A stretch of DNA of 64,000 bases, from contig JAOALD010000001.1 in assembly GCA_025153755.1 (NCBI GenBank), forward strand, positions 186,001-250,000, in the 5' to 3' direction. Positions within the stretch are counted from its first letter, which is position 1, and every line of letters begins with the position of its first letter. Position numbers and translations under genes: made by a program. Under the pieces are notes generated by a model. That model made no database searches, was not told the DNA's origin, and saw nothing but the letters and a program-made list of their open reading frames with translations. Shown here one piece after another: positions 56,650 through 64,000 of this stretch. This DNA comes from SAR92 clade bacterium H921. GTDB lineage: Bacteria; Pseudomonadota; Gammaproteobacteria; Pseudomonadales; Porticoccaceae.

Positions 56650-57813
56650 ATGACCGTCAAGTTAATGATTGACCAAGTACTAACAGGCAAACGCGTCCTG
56701 ATCCGTGAGGATCTAAATGTGCCAATTAAAGATGGCAAAGTTTCAAGCGATGCCAGAATCAAAGCGGCGCTGCCAACTATAAAAATGGCTTTAGATGCCG
56801 GAGCCAGTGTTATTATTATGTCCCACTTGGGGCGCCCGACAGAGGGGCAGTACGATATTGGTTCCAGTGTAAAACCAGTAGCTGCCCATCTAAGTAAGTT
56901 GCTTGGCCAGCCGGTTGCCGTAGAGCGGAATTGGACCAATGGCTTGGAGATTGCCGAGGGTAGTCTGGTTATGCTGGAAAATGTTCGTTTTAATTCCGGT
57001 GAAAAAAACAACGATGATACCCTCGCTAAGGCCTATGCCAGCCTCTGTGATATTTTTGTAATGGACGCCTTTGGCACGTCTCATCGTGCCCAGGCCTCAA
57101 CTCATGGTGTGGCTAAATATGCGCCCATCGCCTGTGCAGGCCCGCTTCTGGCGAAAGAGTTAGAGGCACTGCAACAGGCGTTGGCAGCGCCAACACCGCC
57201 GGTTGCTGCCATTGTTGGTGGGTCAAAGGTATCTACCAAATTAATGGTGCTAGAAACACTAGCCGACAAGGTGGATCAGCTTATTGTCGGTGGTGGTATT
57301 GCCAATACATTTTTAGCGGCCGCAGGCAAGAATGTAGGCAAATCTCTTTGTGAGCAGGACCTAATTCCAGCGGCTCAAGCTCTAATGAAAAAGGTCAATA
57401 TTCCACTGCCAACCGATGTAGTCGTTGGCAAAGAATTTTCAGAGACGGCCGAGGCAGTTATAAAGTCTGTGGAAGATGTTGCCGATGACGATATGATTTT
57501 TGACATAGGGCCAGACTCAGCCAAAAACCTTGCCTCTATAATTGCCTCGATGGGCACCATTATCTGGAACGGTCCGGTGGGGGTTTTTGAATTTGATCAA
57601 TTTGCACAGGGTACAAAAACCCTAGCCCTGGCCATAGCTAAAAACCCCGGTTTTTCAATCGCCGGGGGTGGAGACACACTTGCAGCAGTCGACAAATATG
57701 GCATCAACGAGCAGGTCACCTATATTTCAACTGGCGGCGGTGCATTTTTAGAATATGTTGAGGGTAAACAATTGCCTGCAGTTGCTATTCTTGAGCTTCG
57801 CGCAGAGGATTAA
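56650..57813 (+). CDS. pgk: Phosphoglycerate kinase
   Basis: Interconverts 1,3-bisphosphoglycerate and 3-phosphoglycerate. 387 residues, slightly short but typical for bacteria. [43 protein letters not shown], and the nucleotide-binding GNTWAG-like region [14 protein letters not shown], then [12 protein letters not shown]. It follows epd by 24 bases. Confidence 0.98.
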   Translation: MTVKLMIDQVLTGKRVLIREDLNVPIKDGKVSSDARIKAALPTIKMALDAGASVIIMSHLGRPTEGQYDIGSSVKPVAAHLSKLLGQPVAVERNWTNGLEIAEGSLVMLENVRFNSGEKNNDDTLAKAYASLCDIFVMDAFGTSHRAQASTHGVAKYAPIACAGPLLAKELEALQQALAAPTPPVAAIVGGSKVSTKLMVLETLADKVDQLIVGGGIANTFLAAAGKNVGKSLCEQDLIPAAQALMKKVNIPLPTDVVVGKEFSETAEAVIKSVEDVADDDMIFDIGPDSAKNLASIIASMGTIIWNGPVGVFEFDQFAQGTKTLALAIAKNPGFSIAGGGDTLAAVDKYGINEQVTYISTGGGAFLEYVEGKQLPAVAILELRAED

Positions 57814-57849
57814 CAGAAGTATTGGGCTTAAATAAGGAGAAAAGAAACC

Positions 57850-58914
57850 ATGGCCTTAATATCATTACGACAGATGCTCGACCATGCCGCGGAATATGGC
57901 TACGGTGTTCCCGCATTTAACGTTAATAATCTAGAGCAGATGCGGGCGATTATGTTAGCCGCCGAACAGACCGACAGCCCTGTTATAGTGCAGGCCTCGG
58001 CCGGCGCACGAAAATACGCGGGTGCGCCCTTTCTGCGTCATCTAATTCAAGCCGCAGTAGAAGAATGGCCTGACATTCCGGTATGCGTACATCAGGATCA
58101 TGGTACCAGTCCAGCCATTTGCCAACGCTCCATTCAACTTGGGTTCACATCAGTGATGATGGACGGCTCCTTGATGGAAGATGGCAAAACCCCGTCAAGC
58201 TATGAATACAATATAGACGTGACCAGGCGAACTGTTGAAATGGCTCATGCCTGTGGTGTTTCAGTTGAGGGCGAACTAGGATGTCTAGGGTCTCTAGAGA
58301 CAGGGCAGGCCGGTGAGGAGGATGGTGTTGGTGCCGAGGGTATTCTCACTCATGAGCAGATGCTTACCGATCCATTGGAAGCAGCAGACTTCGTCACTAA
58401 AACCCAGTGTGATGCGCTAGCTATCGCCTGTGGCACCAGCCATGGTGCCTATAAATTTAGCCGCCCACCGACTGGCGATATTCTCGCCATTGATCGTATT
58501 AAAGAAATTAACAAACGTATTCCTGATACTCATCTTGTTATGCATGGTTCATCATCCGTGCCACAAGAATGGTTAGCTATTATCAATCAGTACGGCGGGG
58601 AAATACCTGAGACCTATGGCGTACCTGTCGAGCAAATTTGCGAGGGTATTAAACACGGTGTGCGCAAAATTAATATAGATACTGACCTGCGTTTGGCATC
58701 AACTGGCGCAGTGCGGCGTTATCTGGCAGAGAATCCAGCGGCGTTCGACCCGCGCTCCTATCTCAAAGAGACTATCACTGCGATGAAAGATATTGCGGTG
58801 GCCCGCTATGAAGCATTTGGCGCGGCGGGTAATGCCAGTAAAATAAAAGCCCTGGGTTTAGACGTGATGACCGGCCGCTATGATAGTGGTGAGCTCGATC
58901 CAAAAATTAACTAA
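57850..58914 (+). CDS. fba: Class II fructose-bisphosphate aldolase
   Basis: Zinc-dependent aldolase, type B (Calvin/CbbA-like). 354 residues. Metal and substrate residues in [63 protein letters not shown] and [11 protein letters not shown]. Preceded by AAGGAGAAA and followed by a terminator, so it ends the tkt-epd-pgk-fba operon. Confidence 0.97.
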   Translation: MALISLRQMLDHAAEYGYGVPAFNVNNLEQMRAIMLAAEQTDSPVIVQASAGARKYAGAPFLRHLIQAAVEEWPDIPVCVHQDHGTSPAICQRSIQLGFTSVMMDGSLMEDGKTPSSYEYNIDVTRRTVEMAHACGVSVEGELGCLGSLETGQAGEEDGVGAEGILTHEQMLTDPLEAADFVTKTQCDALAIACGTSHGAYKFSRPPTGDILAIDRIKEINKRIPDTHLVMHGSSSVPQEWLAIINQYGGEIPETYGVPVEQICEGIKHGVRKINIDTDLRLASTGAVRRYLAENPAAFDPRSYLKETITAMKDIAVARYEAFGAAGNASKIKALGLDVMTGRYDSGELDPKIN

Positions 58915-58924
58915 ATATTGTTAG

Positions 58925-58956
58925 TCAATAAAGAGCACCTAGGTGCCCTTTATTGA
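58925..58956. terminator. Terminator after fba
   Basis: Stem TCAATAAAG-GCACC / GGTGC-CTTTATTGA with one A/C mismatch and a tight TA loop. T-tract on the right is short, but the stem is strong and it directly follows fba. It could also act on the opposite strand. Confidence 0.7.
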
Positions 58957-59100
58957 GTTGGGTCAATTCTTTTGTTGGCCGCGATCATCATCTGACAGGT
59001 CGATCGACGCTTTTTTCCAGTCAAGCGGGGCTAAAACTTTACAAGAGTAAGGCCCGTGGGCAGACTATTTCTGATAAAAATTACCGGACGCGAATTAAAT

Positions 59101-59508
59101 ATGGAAATCATCTACCCAGTCTTCTGCCTTGTTGTGCTGACCTTTATTCTGGCCTTTGCCACCGGCATATCAAGACTGATAAGTGTTAGTCGTAGACAGA
59201 TTAATCCGAAATACTTCAGGCTAATGTCAGGAGATACGCCACCAGAGTATGTGCAAAAGATCGAGCGTAACTTTGCCAATTTATTGGAAGTTCCGATCCT
59301 CTTCTATTTGTTGGCTGGGTTGGTGATCACTTTACAGATTAATAGCTTACTAATATTCAATTTGGCTTGGCTCTATGTCGCTCTGAGGTTGGCCCACACC
59401 ATTATTCATGTGAGTTACAATAATGTGTCCCACCGTTTAACGCTGTTTGTACTTTCTATAGTGACGCTGCTCGCTATGTGGATTCAATTATTTATGTTGG
59501 TGAGGTAA
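59101..59508 (+). CDS. MAPEG-family membrane protein
   Basis: 135 residues from ATG 59101 (an in-frame GTG 15 codons upstream is possible). Four membrane helices (about 3-24, 58-78, 82-100 and 112-132). The segment RNFANLLEVPILFYLLAG and LAWLYVALRLAHTIIHV fit the MAPEG family (glutathione-dependent and related membrane enzymes); bacterial members are often uncharacterised. Two following genes (SnoaL-like and PqqB-like) are close enough for one transcript. Confidence 0.85.
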   Translation: MEIIYPVFCLVVLTFILAFATGISRLISVSRRQINPKYFRLMSGDTPPEYVQKIERNFANLLEVPILFYLLAGLVITLQINSLLIFNLAWLYVALRLAHTIIHVSYNNVSHRLTLFVLSIVTLLAMWIQLFMLVR

Positions 59509-59514
59509 GAGACT

Positions 59515-59904
59515 ATGCCTATAAACACTCTGGCTACTTGGCATCAGGTGGCCAAAGATCGAGACATTGAAGGTCTTTATAACTTGCTAGATGATAATGT
59601 GGTATTTCACTCGCCGGTAGTTCATACCCCTCAGGAGGGCAAGGCGATAACGGCCAAATATCTGAGCGCCGCATTTGACGTATTTTTTAACGAGAGTTTT
59701 ACCTATGTGCGTGAAGTGAGTAGCGAAGGCCAGGCTATCTTAGAATTTGAGGTAGAGATTCAGGGCGTCAAGGTTAATGGCGTAGACATGATTAGTTGGA
59801 ACCAAACCGGACTTATCACTGAATTTAAGGTGATGGTGCGTCCACTTAAGGCGGTTAGTCTTATTCACCAAAATATGGGTGCCATGCTCCAGGCTGCACA
59901 ATAG
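59515..59904 (+). CDS. SnoaL/NTF2-like protein
   Basis: 129 residues, six bases after the MAPEG gene. The pattern WHQVAKDRDIEGLYNLLDDNVVFHSPV, then ISWNQTGLITEFKVMVRP, fits the NTF2/SnoaL-like fold, a small cone-shaped barrel used by ketosteroid-isomerase-type enzymes and many binding proteins. No diagnostic catalytic residues can be assigned, so the function is unknown. Confidence 0.75.
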   Translation: MPINTLATWHQVAKDRDIEGLYNLLDDNVVFHSPVVHTPQEGKAITAKYLSAAFDVFFNESFTYVREVSSEGQAILEFEVEIQGVKVNGVDMISWNQTGLITEFKVMVRPLKAVSLIHQNMGAMLQAAQ

Positions 59905-59934
59905 AAGAAAAGCGCCGCTGAGGTTTTATCAACT

Positions 59935-60858
59935 ATGTTAAAACGCGTTCTGTTTACTGTCTTTTTGCTGTCTGCTAGTGCAGTGACTGCTCAACCTAAT
60001 GTTGCCTACCTCTATGTATTAGGTGTGGCACAGGACGCGGGATATCCCCAGGTGGGCTGTTATAAACCCCACTGCATGCCGGGCTGGGAACAGCCTGCTC
60101 TGCGCCGTGGCGCTACTTCCATCGCATTAATTGACCCTGGAACCAAAACTAAAACTCTGTTCGAGGCCACTCCTAGCATGCCCGAGCAACTCTATGCGCT
60201 TGAGCAAGAGGCGCCTTCAGATAAATATGCATTCAACGGGGTGTTCCTGACCCACGCCCACATGGGCCACTATTCGGGCCTACTATTTTTTGGTCATGAA
60301 GCCATGGGTGCGAATAACGTACCGGTATATGCGATGCCTCGTATGCGCGCATATCTGCGCGCCAATGGTCCCTGGAGTCAGTTAGTCGAATACAACAACA
60401 TTGCCTTACAACCGCTAAAACATAACCATCCTGTAGAGCTAGCTGGCACAAATGTTACACCTTTGCTAGTGCCTCATCGGGATGAGTTTTCTGAGACCGT
60501 AGGCTATGTTATCAGCAGCGCCCATAAGTCGGCGCTGTTTATTCCCGACATTAATAAGTGGTCAGTGTGGGAAACGAATATTGCCGACATCATTAAAACG
60601 GTAGACTATGCCTTGATTGACGCGACCTTCTATGGCGAAAGTGAATTGCCTGGGCGGGACATGTCTAAGGTGCCGCACCCGTTTGTGACGGAGAGTATGA
60701 GCATACTAGGCGAGTTATCATCAGAGCAGCGCAATAAGGTTTGGTTTATTCATATGAACCATACTAACCCCCTGCTAAATGCAAACAGCGATGAAGCTAA
60801 GTACGTAAGGTCCAAGGGCTTTAATATAGCTGTTGAAGGCCTGCGCCTGCCACTTTAA
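59935..60858 (+). CDS. Exported PqqB-like metallo-beta-lactamase-fold protein
   Basis: 307 residues with a signal peptide (about 1-19, ending VTA). LGVAQDAGYPQVGC resembles the start of PqqB-type MBL proteins, and the metal motif appears as THAHMGHYSG, with further ligands in VPHRDEFSETVGY, DATFYG and HMNHTNPLL. True PqqB is cytoplasmic and lies with pqqA-C-D-E, none of which is here, so this is probably a different, periplasmic hydrolase. Substrate unknown. Confidence 0.8.
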   Translation: MLKRVLFTVFLLSASAVTAQPNVAYLYVLGVAQDAGYPQVGCYKPHCMPGWEQPALRRGATSIALIDPGTKTKTLFEATPSMPEQLYALEQEAPSDKYAFNGVFLTHAHMGHYSGLLFFGHEAMGANNVPVYAMPRMRAYLRANGPWSQLVEYNNIALQPLKHNHPVELAGTNVTPLLVPHRDEFSETVGYVISSAHKSALFIPDINKWSVWETNIADIIKTVDYALIDATFYGESELPGRDMSKVPHPFVTESMSILGELSSEQRNKVWFIHMNHTNPLLNANSDEAKYVRSKGFNIAVEGLRLPL

Positions 60859-60899
60859 AGGCAGACCTATTAAATCTATTTTCCTATGGGCAGATCATT

Positions 60900-61442
60900 A
60901 TGCATATTCCGGTAAAACCCTTAGCTAAATACCCCTTCTGGCTCAGACCGTTCTTTTGGAACCAGCAGCGCAGATATGGCGCTGTACTCGATCCGGGTTT
61001 ACTTTGGGGGCGTGCGCCTAAACTTTTCGCAGCGGTAGCTATTCTGTATGGCGTCCTAGATCGCAGGAGTTCGCCCCTAGATCCGGTGTTGCGGTCCCTG
61101 GTCACCGTGCGAGTATCACAGGTTAATTGGTGTGCGTTTTGTGTAGATATTAATACCATGACACTGGCCAGTCGGACCGGTTCTATGGACAAGGTGCAGG
61201 CTCTTGAGAATTGGGCGCAGTCAGATTTATTTGATATTAGCGAAAGGCTGGCTCTCGAATACGCCGAGGCTATGACTTACTCAGACCGACAGGTAACCGA
61301 TGATTTAATGCAGCGGTTAAAATCTGTATTTGATGATGATACTATCGTTGAACTGACTGGCCTTGTAGCTTTTCAGAACCTATCCAGCAAGTTCAATAGT
61401 GCCCTTGATGTTCCAGCCCAGGGCTTTTGTAAACAGCCCTAA
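60900..61442 (+). CDS. Carboxymuconolactone-decarboxylase/AhpD-like protein
   Basis: 180 residues. The AhpD-like core has LVTVRVSQVNWCAFCVDINT with a CxxC pair (CAFC) and the following helix, typical of peroxidase-type CMD proteins; the C-terminal part has RLALEYAEAMTYSDRQV and VELTGLVAFQNLSSKFNSAL. A role in alkylhydroperoxide reduction is possible. It follows the PqqB-like gene by about 40 bases and could share its transcript. Confidence 0.8.
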   Translation: MHIPVKPLAKYPFWLRPFFWNQQRRYGAVLDPGLLWGRAPKLFAAVAILYGVLDRRSSPLDPVLRSLVTVRVSQVNWCAFCVDINTMTLASRTGSMDKVQALENWAQSDLFDISERLALEYAEAMTYSDRQVTDDLMQRLKSVFDDDTIVELTGLVAFQNLSSKFNSALDVPAQGFCKQP

Positions 61443-61465
61443 ATTACCTAAAGGTTATTGTCTAG

Positions 61466-61780
61466 ATGTCCGAATTTACCAATGTATCAGTTGCCAAAGA
61501 AGCTAACATTTATTTTGATGGCCAAGTTATAAGCCGCACGGTGATATTTACCGACGGTACTAAGAAAACGCTGGGAGTTATGTTGCCCGGCAACTATGAG
61601 TTTGCCACTGAGGTGCAGGAGCTTATGGAAATTTCGTCTGGCGCCATGGAAGTTATGCTGCCTAATGCTTCCGACTGGATCAGCGTAACCAGTGGGATGT
61701 CCTTTGAAGTTGAAGCCAATGCCAAATTTAGCGTCAGGGTGCATGAGGTAACTAATTACTGCTGCTCTTACTTTAGTTAA
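61466..61780 (+). CDS. ppnP: Pyrimidine/purine nucleoside phosphorylase PpnP
   Basis: 104 residues, small cupin-like barrel (DUF1255). Family segments: VSVAKEANIYFDGQVISRTV, GTKKTLGVMLPGNYEF, MEVMLPNASDWISVTSG and the terminal EVTNYCCSYF. E. coli PpnP cleaves several nucleosides with phosphate. The stop overlaps the next gene's start by one base. Confidence 0.93.
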   Translation: MSEFTNVSVAKEANIYFDGQVISRTVIFTDGTKKTLGVMLPGNYEFATEVQELMEISSGAMEVMLPNASDWISVTSGMSFEVEANAKFSVRVHEVTNYCCSYFS

Positions 61781-62067
61781 TGACCATCACTATTACTAAT
61801 GTGGTCGATACGGCTATTACCTGCTCTGCGTGCATAGCTAGTTGCTGCAAGCTCGAGGTGATGCTTATTACAGATACTGGGGTGCCCAAAGCTCATATCA
61901 AAACCGATCAGTGGGGTGCTCAAACCATGGCGCGTCTGGCCGATGGCTGGTGTTCGGCCCTAAATCGGACTACCCTGAAGTGCTCAATCTATGAAAACCG
62001 CCCCTGGATCTGTCGCGAGTTTGAAATGGGATCCTTTGAATGTAAACATGAGTACAGACCAAGATGA
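61780..62067 (+). CDS. YkgJ-type Zn/Fe-chelating protein
   Basis: 95 residues. Cysteine pattern [13 protein letters not shown], then [27 protein letters not shown] fits the YkgJ/CxxCxxCC family, predicted to bind zinc or iron-sulfur; exact function unknown. It overlaps ppnP by one base and the next gene by four bases, so the three are translationally linked. Confidence 0.85.
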   Translation: MTITITNVVDTAITCSACIASCCKLEVMLITDTGVPKAHIKTDQWGAQTMARLADGWCSALNRTTLKCSIYENRPWICREFEMGSFECKHEYRPR

Positions 62068-62399
62068 CTGAATCACAGCCAAATAATCCGCTGCATGCCA
62101 TCACTCTTGAGCAGGTGGTTACACGCCTTGAGAAGCGCTATGGCTGGGAATACCTCGCGCGCAATATCAATATAAATTGTTTCAAAAGTAATCCATCAGT
62201 AAAGTCCAGCCTTAAGTTTTTACGCCGAACACCCTGGGCCCGAGAGAAAGTTGAAGCCCTCTATATAGCGGCTTTTGCCAACCGCCCGCCCGCCACTGGT
62301 GACAAACAAAATGAAGCCAAAGTGAAAGCCTCGGAACCCTGGGCCAAGAGCATTGCCAAACTCTCCACTAACCCTAAGAATGGTTTACCCAAGCAATAG
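62064..62399 (+). CDS. VF530-like (DUF2132) DNA-binding protein
   Basis: 111 residues. The core [21 protein letters not shown], then [19 protein letters not shown] and [12 protein letters not shown] match the VF530 family of small double-stranded-DNA-binding proteins. The last 30 residues are charged and Ala/Lys-rich. It overlaps the YkgJ-like gene by four bases. Confidence 0.88.
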   Translation: MTESQPNNPLHAITLEQVVTRLEKRYGWEYLARNININCFKSNPSVKSSLKFLRRTPWAREKVEALYIAAFANRPPATGDKQNEAKVKASEPWAKSIAKLSTNPKNGLPKQ

Positions 62400-62466
62400 T
62401 GTAGGCAGCGAGATTCTTGATGCTAAAAACAGCGGGTCAATTCAGGGTCTAAGAGGAAATAAAATA

Positions 62467-62643
62467 ATGATGACACCTTATATCCTAATCGGTATTAACA
62501 TATTTTGTGTCTACGTTTGCTATGTTATCGCTAAAGAACGCGGGGCAAATACGCGACACTGGGGACTGATGGCCGTGTTATTTGGGCCGTTTGCGGTACC
62601 ATTTGTTTGCTTTGCCAAGCCAAGGCCCAAATCAGGGAAATAA
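62467..62643 (+). CDS. Small inner-membrane protein
   Basis: 58 residues from ATG 62467 with AGAGGAAA upstream. Two hydrophobic stretches (about 6-22 and 35-50) separated by KERGANTRHWG, and a basic C-terminus PRPKSGK. An upstream in-frame start would overlap the VF530-like gene and lacks a good ribosome binding site. Not recognised further. Confidence 0.55.
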   Translation: MMTPYILIGINIFCVYVCYVIAKERGANTRHWGLMAVLFGPFAVPFVCFAKPRPKSGK

Positions 62644-62644
62644 T

Positions 62645-63046
62645 ATGCCGGGTGAGACGGACTTAAAGATGATTCTTAAAAGCCTAGCGCCTATTGTGCT
62701 CGATGATACCTATGTATTTTGCACTGTTGCTGGAGCTGCTTATGGGGATTACGTTGAGGCTAAGCCAATCGCCAGTTTTAGTGAGAGAGAGGGCCTGACA
62801 TTAATAGTGACACAGGCCCATGCCGATGAATTTGGGCTAGCTTATGAAGGGCTTTTTAGCTGTATTAGCCTGCAGGTGCATTCGAGTCTTGAGTCGGTGG
62901 GGTTAACTGCTGCCGTGGCGGGCAAGCTGGCCGCCCACAATATAAGTGCTAATATTGTCGCTGGCTACTACCATGACCACCTATTTGTGCCCCAGGCGCA
63001 GGCTTCTGAGGCTGTGACATTGTTGGCTGAATTGAGCAGGCACTGA
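62645..63046 (+). CDS. ACT-domain protein
   Basis: 133 residues from ATG 62645, with CAGGGAAA upstream. It has tandem ACT-like segments: LKSLAPIVLDDTYVFCTV and, later, LESVGLTAAVAGKLAAHNISANIVAGYYHDHLF-type pattern (split by one loop), typical of the DUF2241/ACT_7 family. Probable small-molecule (amino-acid) sensor of unknown partner. It ends near a bidirectional terminator and converges with pit. Confidence 0.8.
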   Translation: MPGETDLKMILKSLAPIVLDDTYVFCTVAGAAYGDYVEAKPIASFSEREGLTLIVTQAHADEFGLAYEGLFSCISLQVHSSLESVGLTAAVAGKLAAHNISANIVAGYYHDHLFVPQAQASEAVTLLAELSRH

Positions 63047-63069
63047 TCAGGTTGTTGCAAGCCTTTAAA

Positions 63070-63102
63070 AAAGCCCAGCGAGTACCGGATCCGCTGGGCT
63101 TT
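63070..63102. terminator. Bidirectional terminator between the ACT-domain gene and pit
   Basis: AAAGCCCAGCG / CGCTGGGCTTT, eleven base pairs, 11-base loop. Symmetric A and T flanks allow it to end both convergent transcripts. Confidence 0.88.
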
Positions 63103-63129
63103 ATCGTTTACTTTTAATGGGTGCCGAGA

Positions 63130-64000
63130 TTAACCAAACACGCCTTTAAAGAAAAAGAAGAATAGGATTGAAAGACCAGCACCAGCCGGCAGTGTTACCA
63201 CCCAAGAAAGAAAGATAGAGCCCACCATGCGCAGGTTAATCGCGCCAATACCTCGGGCCATACCCACACCCAATACCGCACCGACTAATGTATGGGTGGT
63301 GGAGATCGGCAGACCAGTACCTGAGGCAAGCACTACGGTAGCCGCAGCGCCCAGCTCGGCAGCAAAACCGCGGCTTGGTGTTAGCTCGGTTATCTTGCGG
63401 CCAATAGTACCCATTACTTTAAAGCCATAGGTTGCTAGTCCAAAAACGATACCGCCACCACCGAGCAGCAGTATCCAGCTGGGCATCGTGCTCTTGGCGG
63501 CAATGTCGCCACCAGAGCTGACAACATTAACAACAGCGGCCAGGGGGCCAACGGCGTTGGCTACGTCATTGGAGCCATGGGCAAAGGCCATGCTACAGGC
63601 GGTGAAGATCATCAGTACGGCAAAGACTTTCTCCACATTATAAAAGCGATTGTCATGCTCTTTGCTTTCGTCGCGCTCTACTTTACTGAGTAGATAGGTG
63701 CCAATAATGGCGACTAAAATACCAAAGCCTACAGCGACCAAGGCGTTTTCTCCAAAGGAGAGCTTGATACCTACATCTTTAAATACATGCTTGAGACCTT
63801 TAAGCAGTGTCACCATGGCCATCAAGAATCCGACAGCAAACATATACATGGGTGCATATTTCTTGGCACGGGCAAAAGGATTGTCATGAATAAGGATTAG
63901 CCGCTGTACGCTTCTAAAAATAGCGAATGAGATGGTGCCAGCCATCACCGGAGACACAACCCAGCTCGCGACAATGGTACTGACCTTATTCCAGTTAACG
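63130..64000 (-). CDS. pit: PiT-family inorganic phosphate transporter, C-terminal part
   Basis: The gene enters from beyond the right edge; the frame is open to 64000 (VNWNKVSTIVASWVVSPVMAG precedes the visible internal start). About 290 residues of the C-terminal part are seen. The second PiT signature GSNDVANAVGPLAAV, the loop SKVERDESKEHDNRF, and STTHTLVGAVLGVGMARG are present. It imports phosphate or metal phosphate with protons or sodium. The usual DUF47 partner gene, if present, is outside the window. Confidence 0.93.
   Translation of the reverse strand, partial: VNWNKVSTIVASWVVSPVMAGTISFAIFRSVQRLILIHDNPFARAKKYAPMYMFAVGFLMAMVTLLKGLKHVFKDVGIKLSFGENALVAVGFGILVAIIGTYLLSKVERDESKEHDNRFYNVEKVFAVLMIFTACSMAFAHGSNDVANAVGPLAAVVNVVSSGGDIAAKSTMPSWILLLGGGGIVFGLATYGFKVMGTIGRKITELTPSRGFAAELGAAATVVLASGTGLPISTTHTLVGAVLGVGMARGIGAINLRMVGSIFLSWVVTLPAGAGLSILFFFFFKGVFG

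Overview
The window looks like an ordinary chromosomal stretch of a marine-type gammaproteobacterium related to Pseudomonas and the Cellvibrionales/SAR92 group. Three things point there. The encoded proteins resemble gammaproteobacterial families. Several blocks (atp-glmU-glmS; trkH-trkA-rsmB-fmt-def with LysM-dprA-tsaC-hemF-aroE; cox-SURF1-ctaB-sco; zur-znuCBA-polA-engB-cyt c4-dsbA; tkt-epd-pgk-fba) match gene neighbourhoods I know from Pseudomonas. Base composition is moderate and intergenic gaps are short. The genus assignment is inference; no rRNA gene is present.

Layout. 1-3.3 kb: 3' end of the F1Fo ATP synthase operon (atpA partial, atpG, atpD, atpC) with a terminator. 3.4-6.6 kb: glmU and glmS (UDP-GlcNAc synthesis). 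6.6-8.7 kb: an AT-rich accessory pocket with a PD-(D/E)XK-like protein, a membrane-protein gene broken by three in-frame stops, a DoxX-like gene and several reading-frame remnants. 8.7-13 kb: hexR with its own operator-like palindrome, uvrD, and an orphan TRAP solute-binding lipoprotein. 13-18.7 kb (minus strand): trkH, trkA, rsmB, fmt, def. 18.9-24.8 kb: LysM protein, dprA, purE, tsaC, hemF, aroE, a gamma-carbonic-anhydrase-like protein and a YheV-type zinc ribbon protein. 25.7-33.4 kb: a caa3-type cytochrome c oxidase operon with assembly factors, in which the usual ctaA (heme A synthase) is missing. 33.4-36.5 kb: Zur-controlled zinc uptake. 36.5-41.7 kb: polA, a candidate envelope-stress small RNA, engB, cytochrome c4 and dsbA. 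41.9-44.3 kb: a serC-serA pair of types unusual for gammaproteobacteria. 44.4-48.9 kb: an AraC/GlxA-type regulator, fabY, a secreted trypsin-like protease and rsmE. 48.9-53.4 kb (minus strand): the activated-methyl cycle (metF, ahcY, metK) led by an ArsR-methyltransferase fusion regulator. 53.6-58.9 kb: tkt, epd, pgk, fba. 59-63 kb: a run of small or poorly characterised genes (MAPEG, SnoaL-like, PqqB-like, AhpD-like, ppnP, YkgJ-like, VF530-like, a tiny membrane protein, an ACT protein). 63.1-64 kb: the 3' part of a PiT phosphate transporter, minus strand.

The most notable non-coding signal is in the polA-engB gap (39.32-39.5 kb). An RpoE/AlgU-like promoter precedes a short transcript with a 5' hairpin, two C-rich patches and a strong terminator. 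This is the same chromosomal position as Spot 42 in E. coli and ErsA in P. aeruginosa. Other regulatory signals are a HexR-type palindrome, a Zur box, and a palindrome upstream of the ArsR-methyltransferase gene. I saw no rRNA, tRNA, CRISPR array, prophage or intact insertion sequence. No wholly new multi-gene system is evident; the accessory pocket and the small RNA are the best candidates for new biology.
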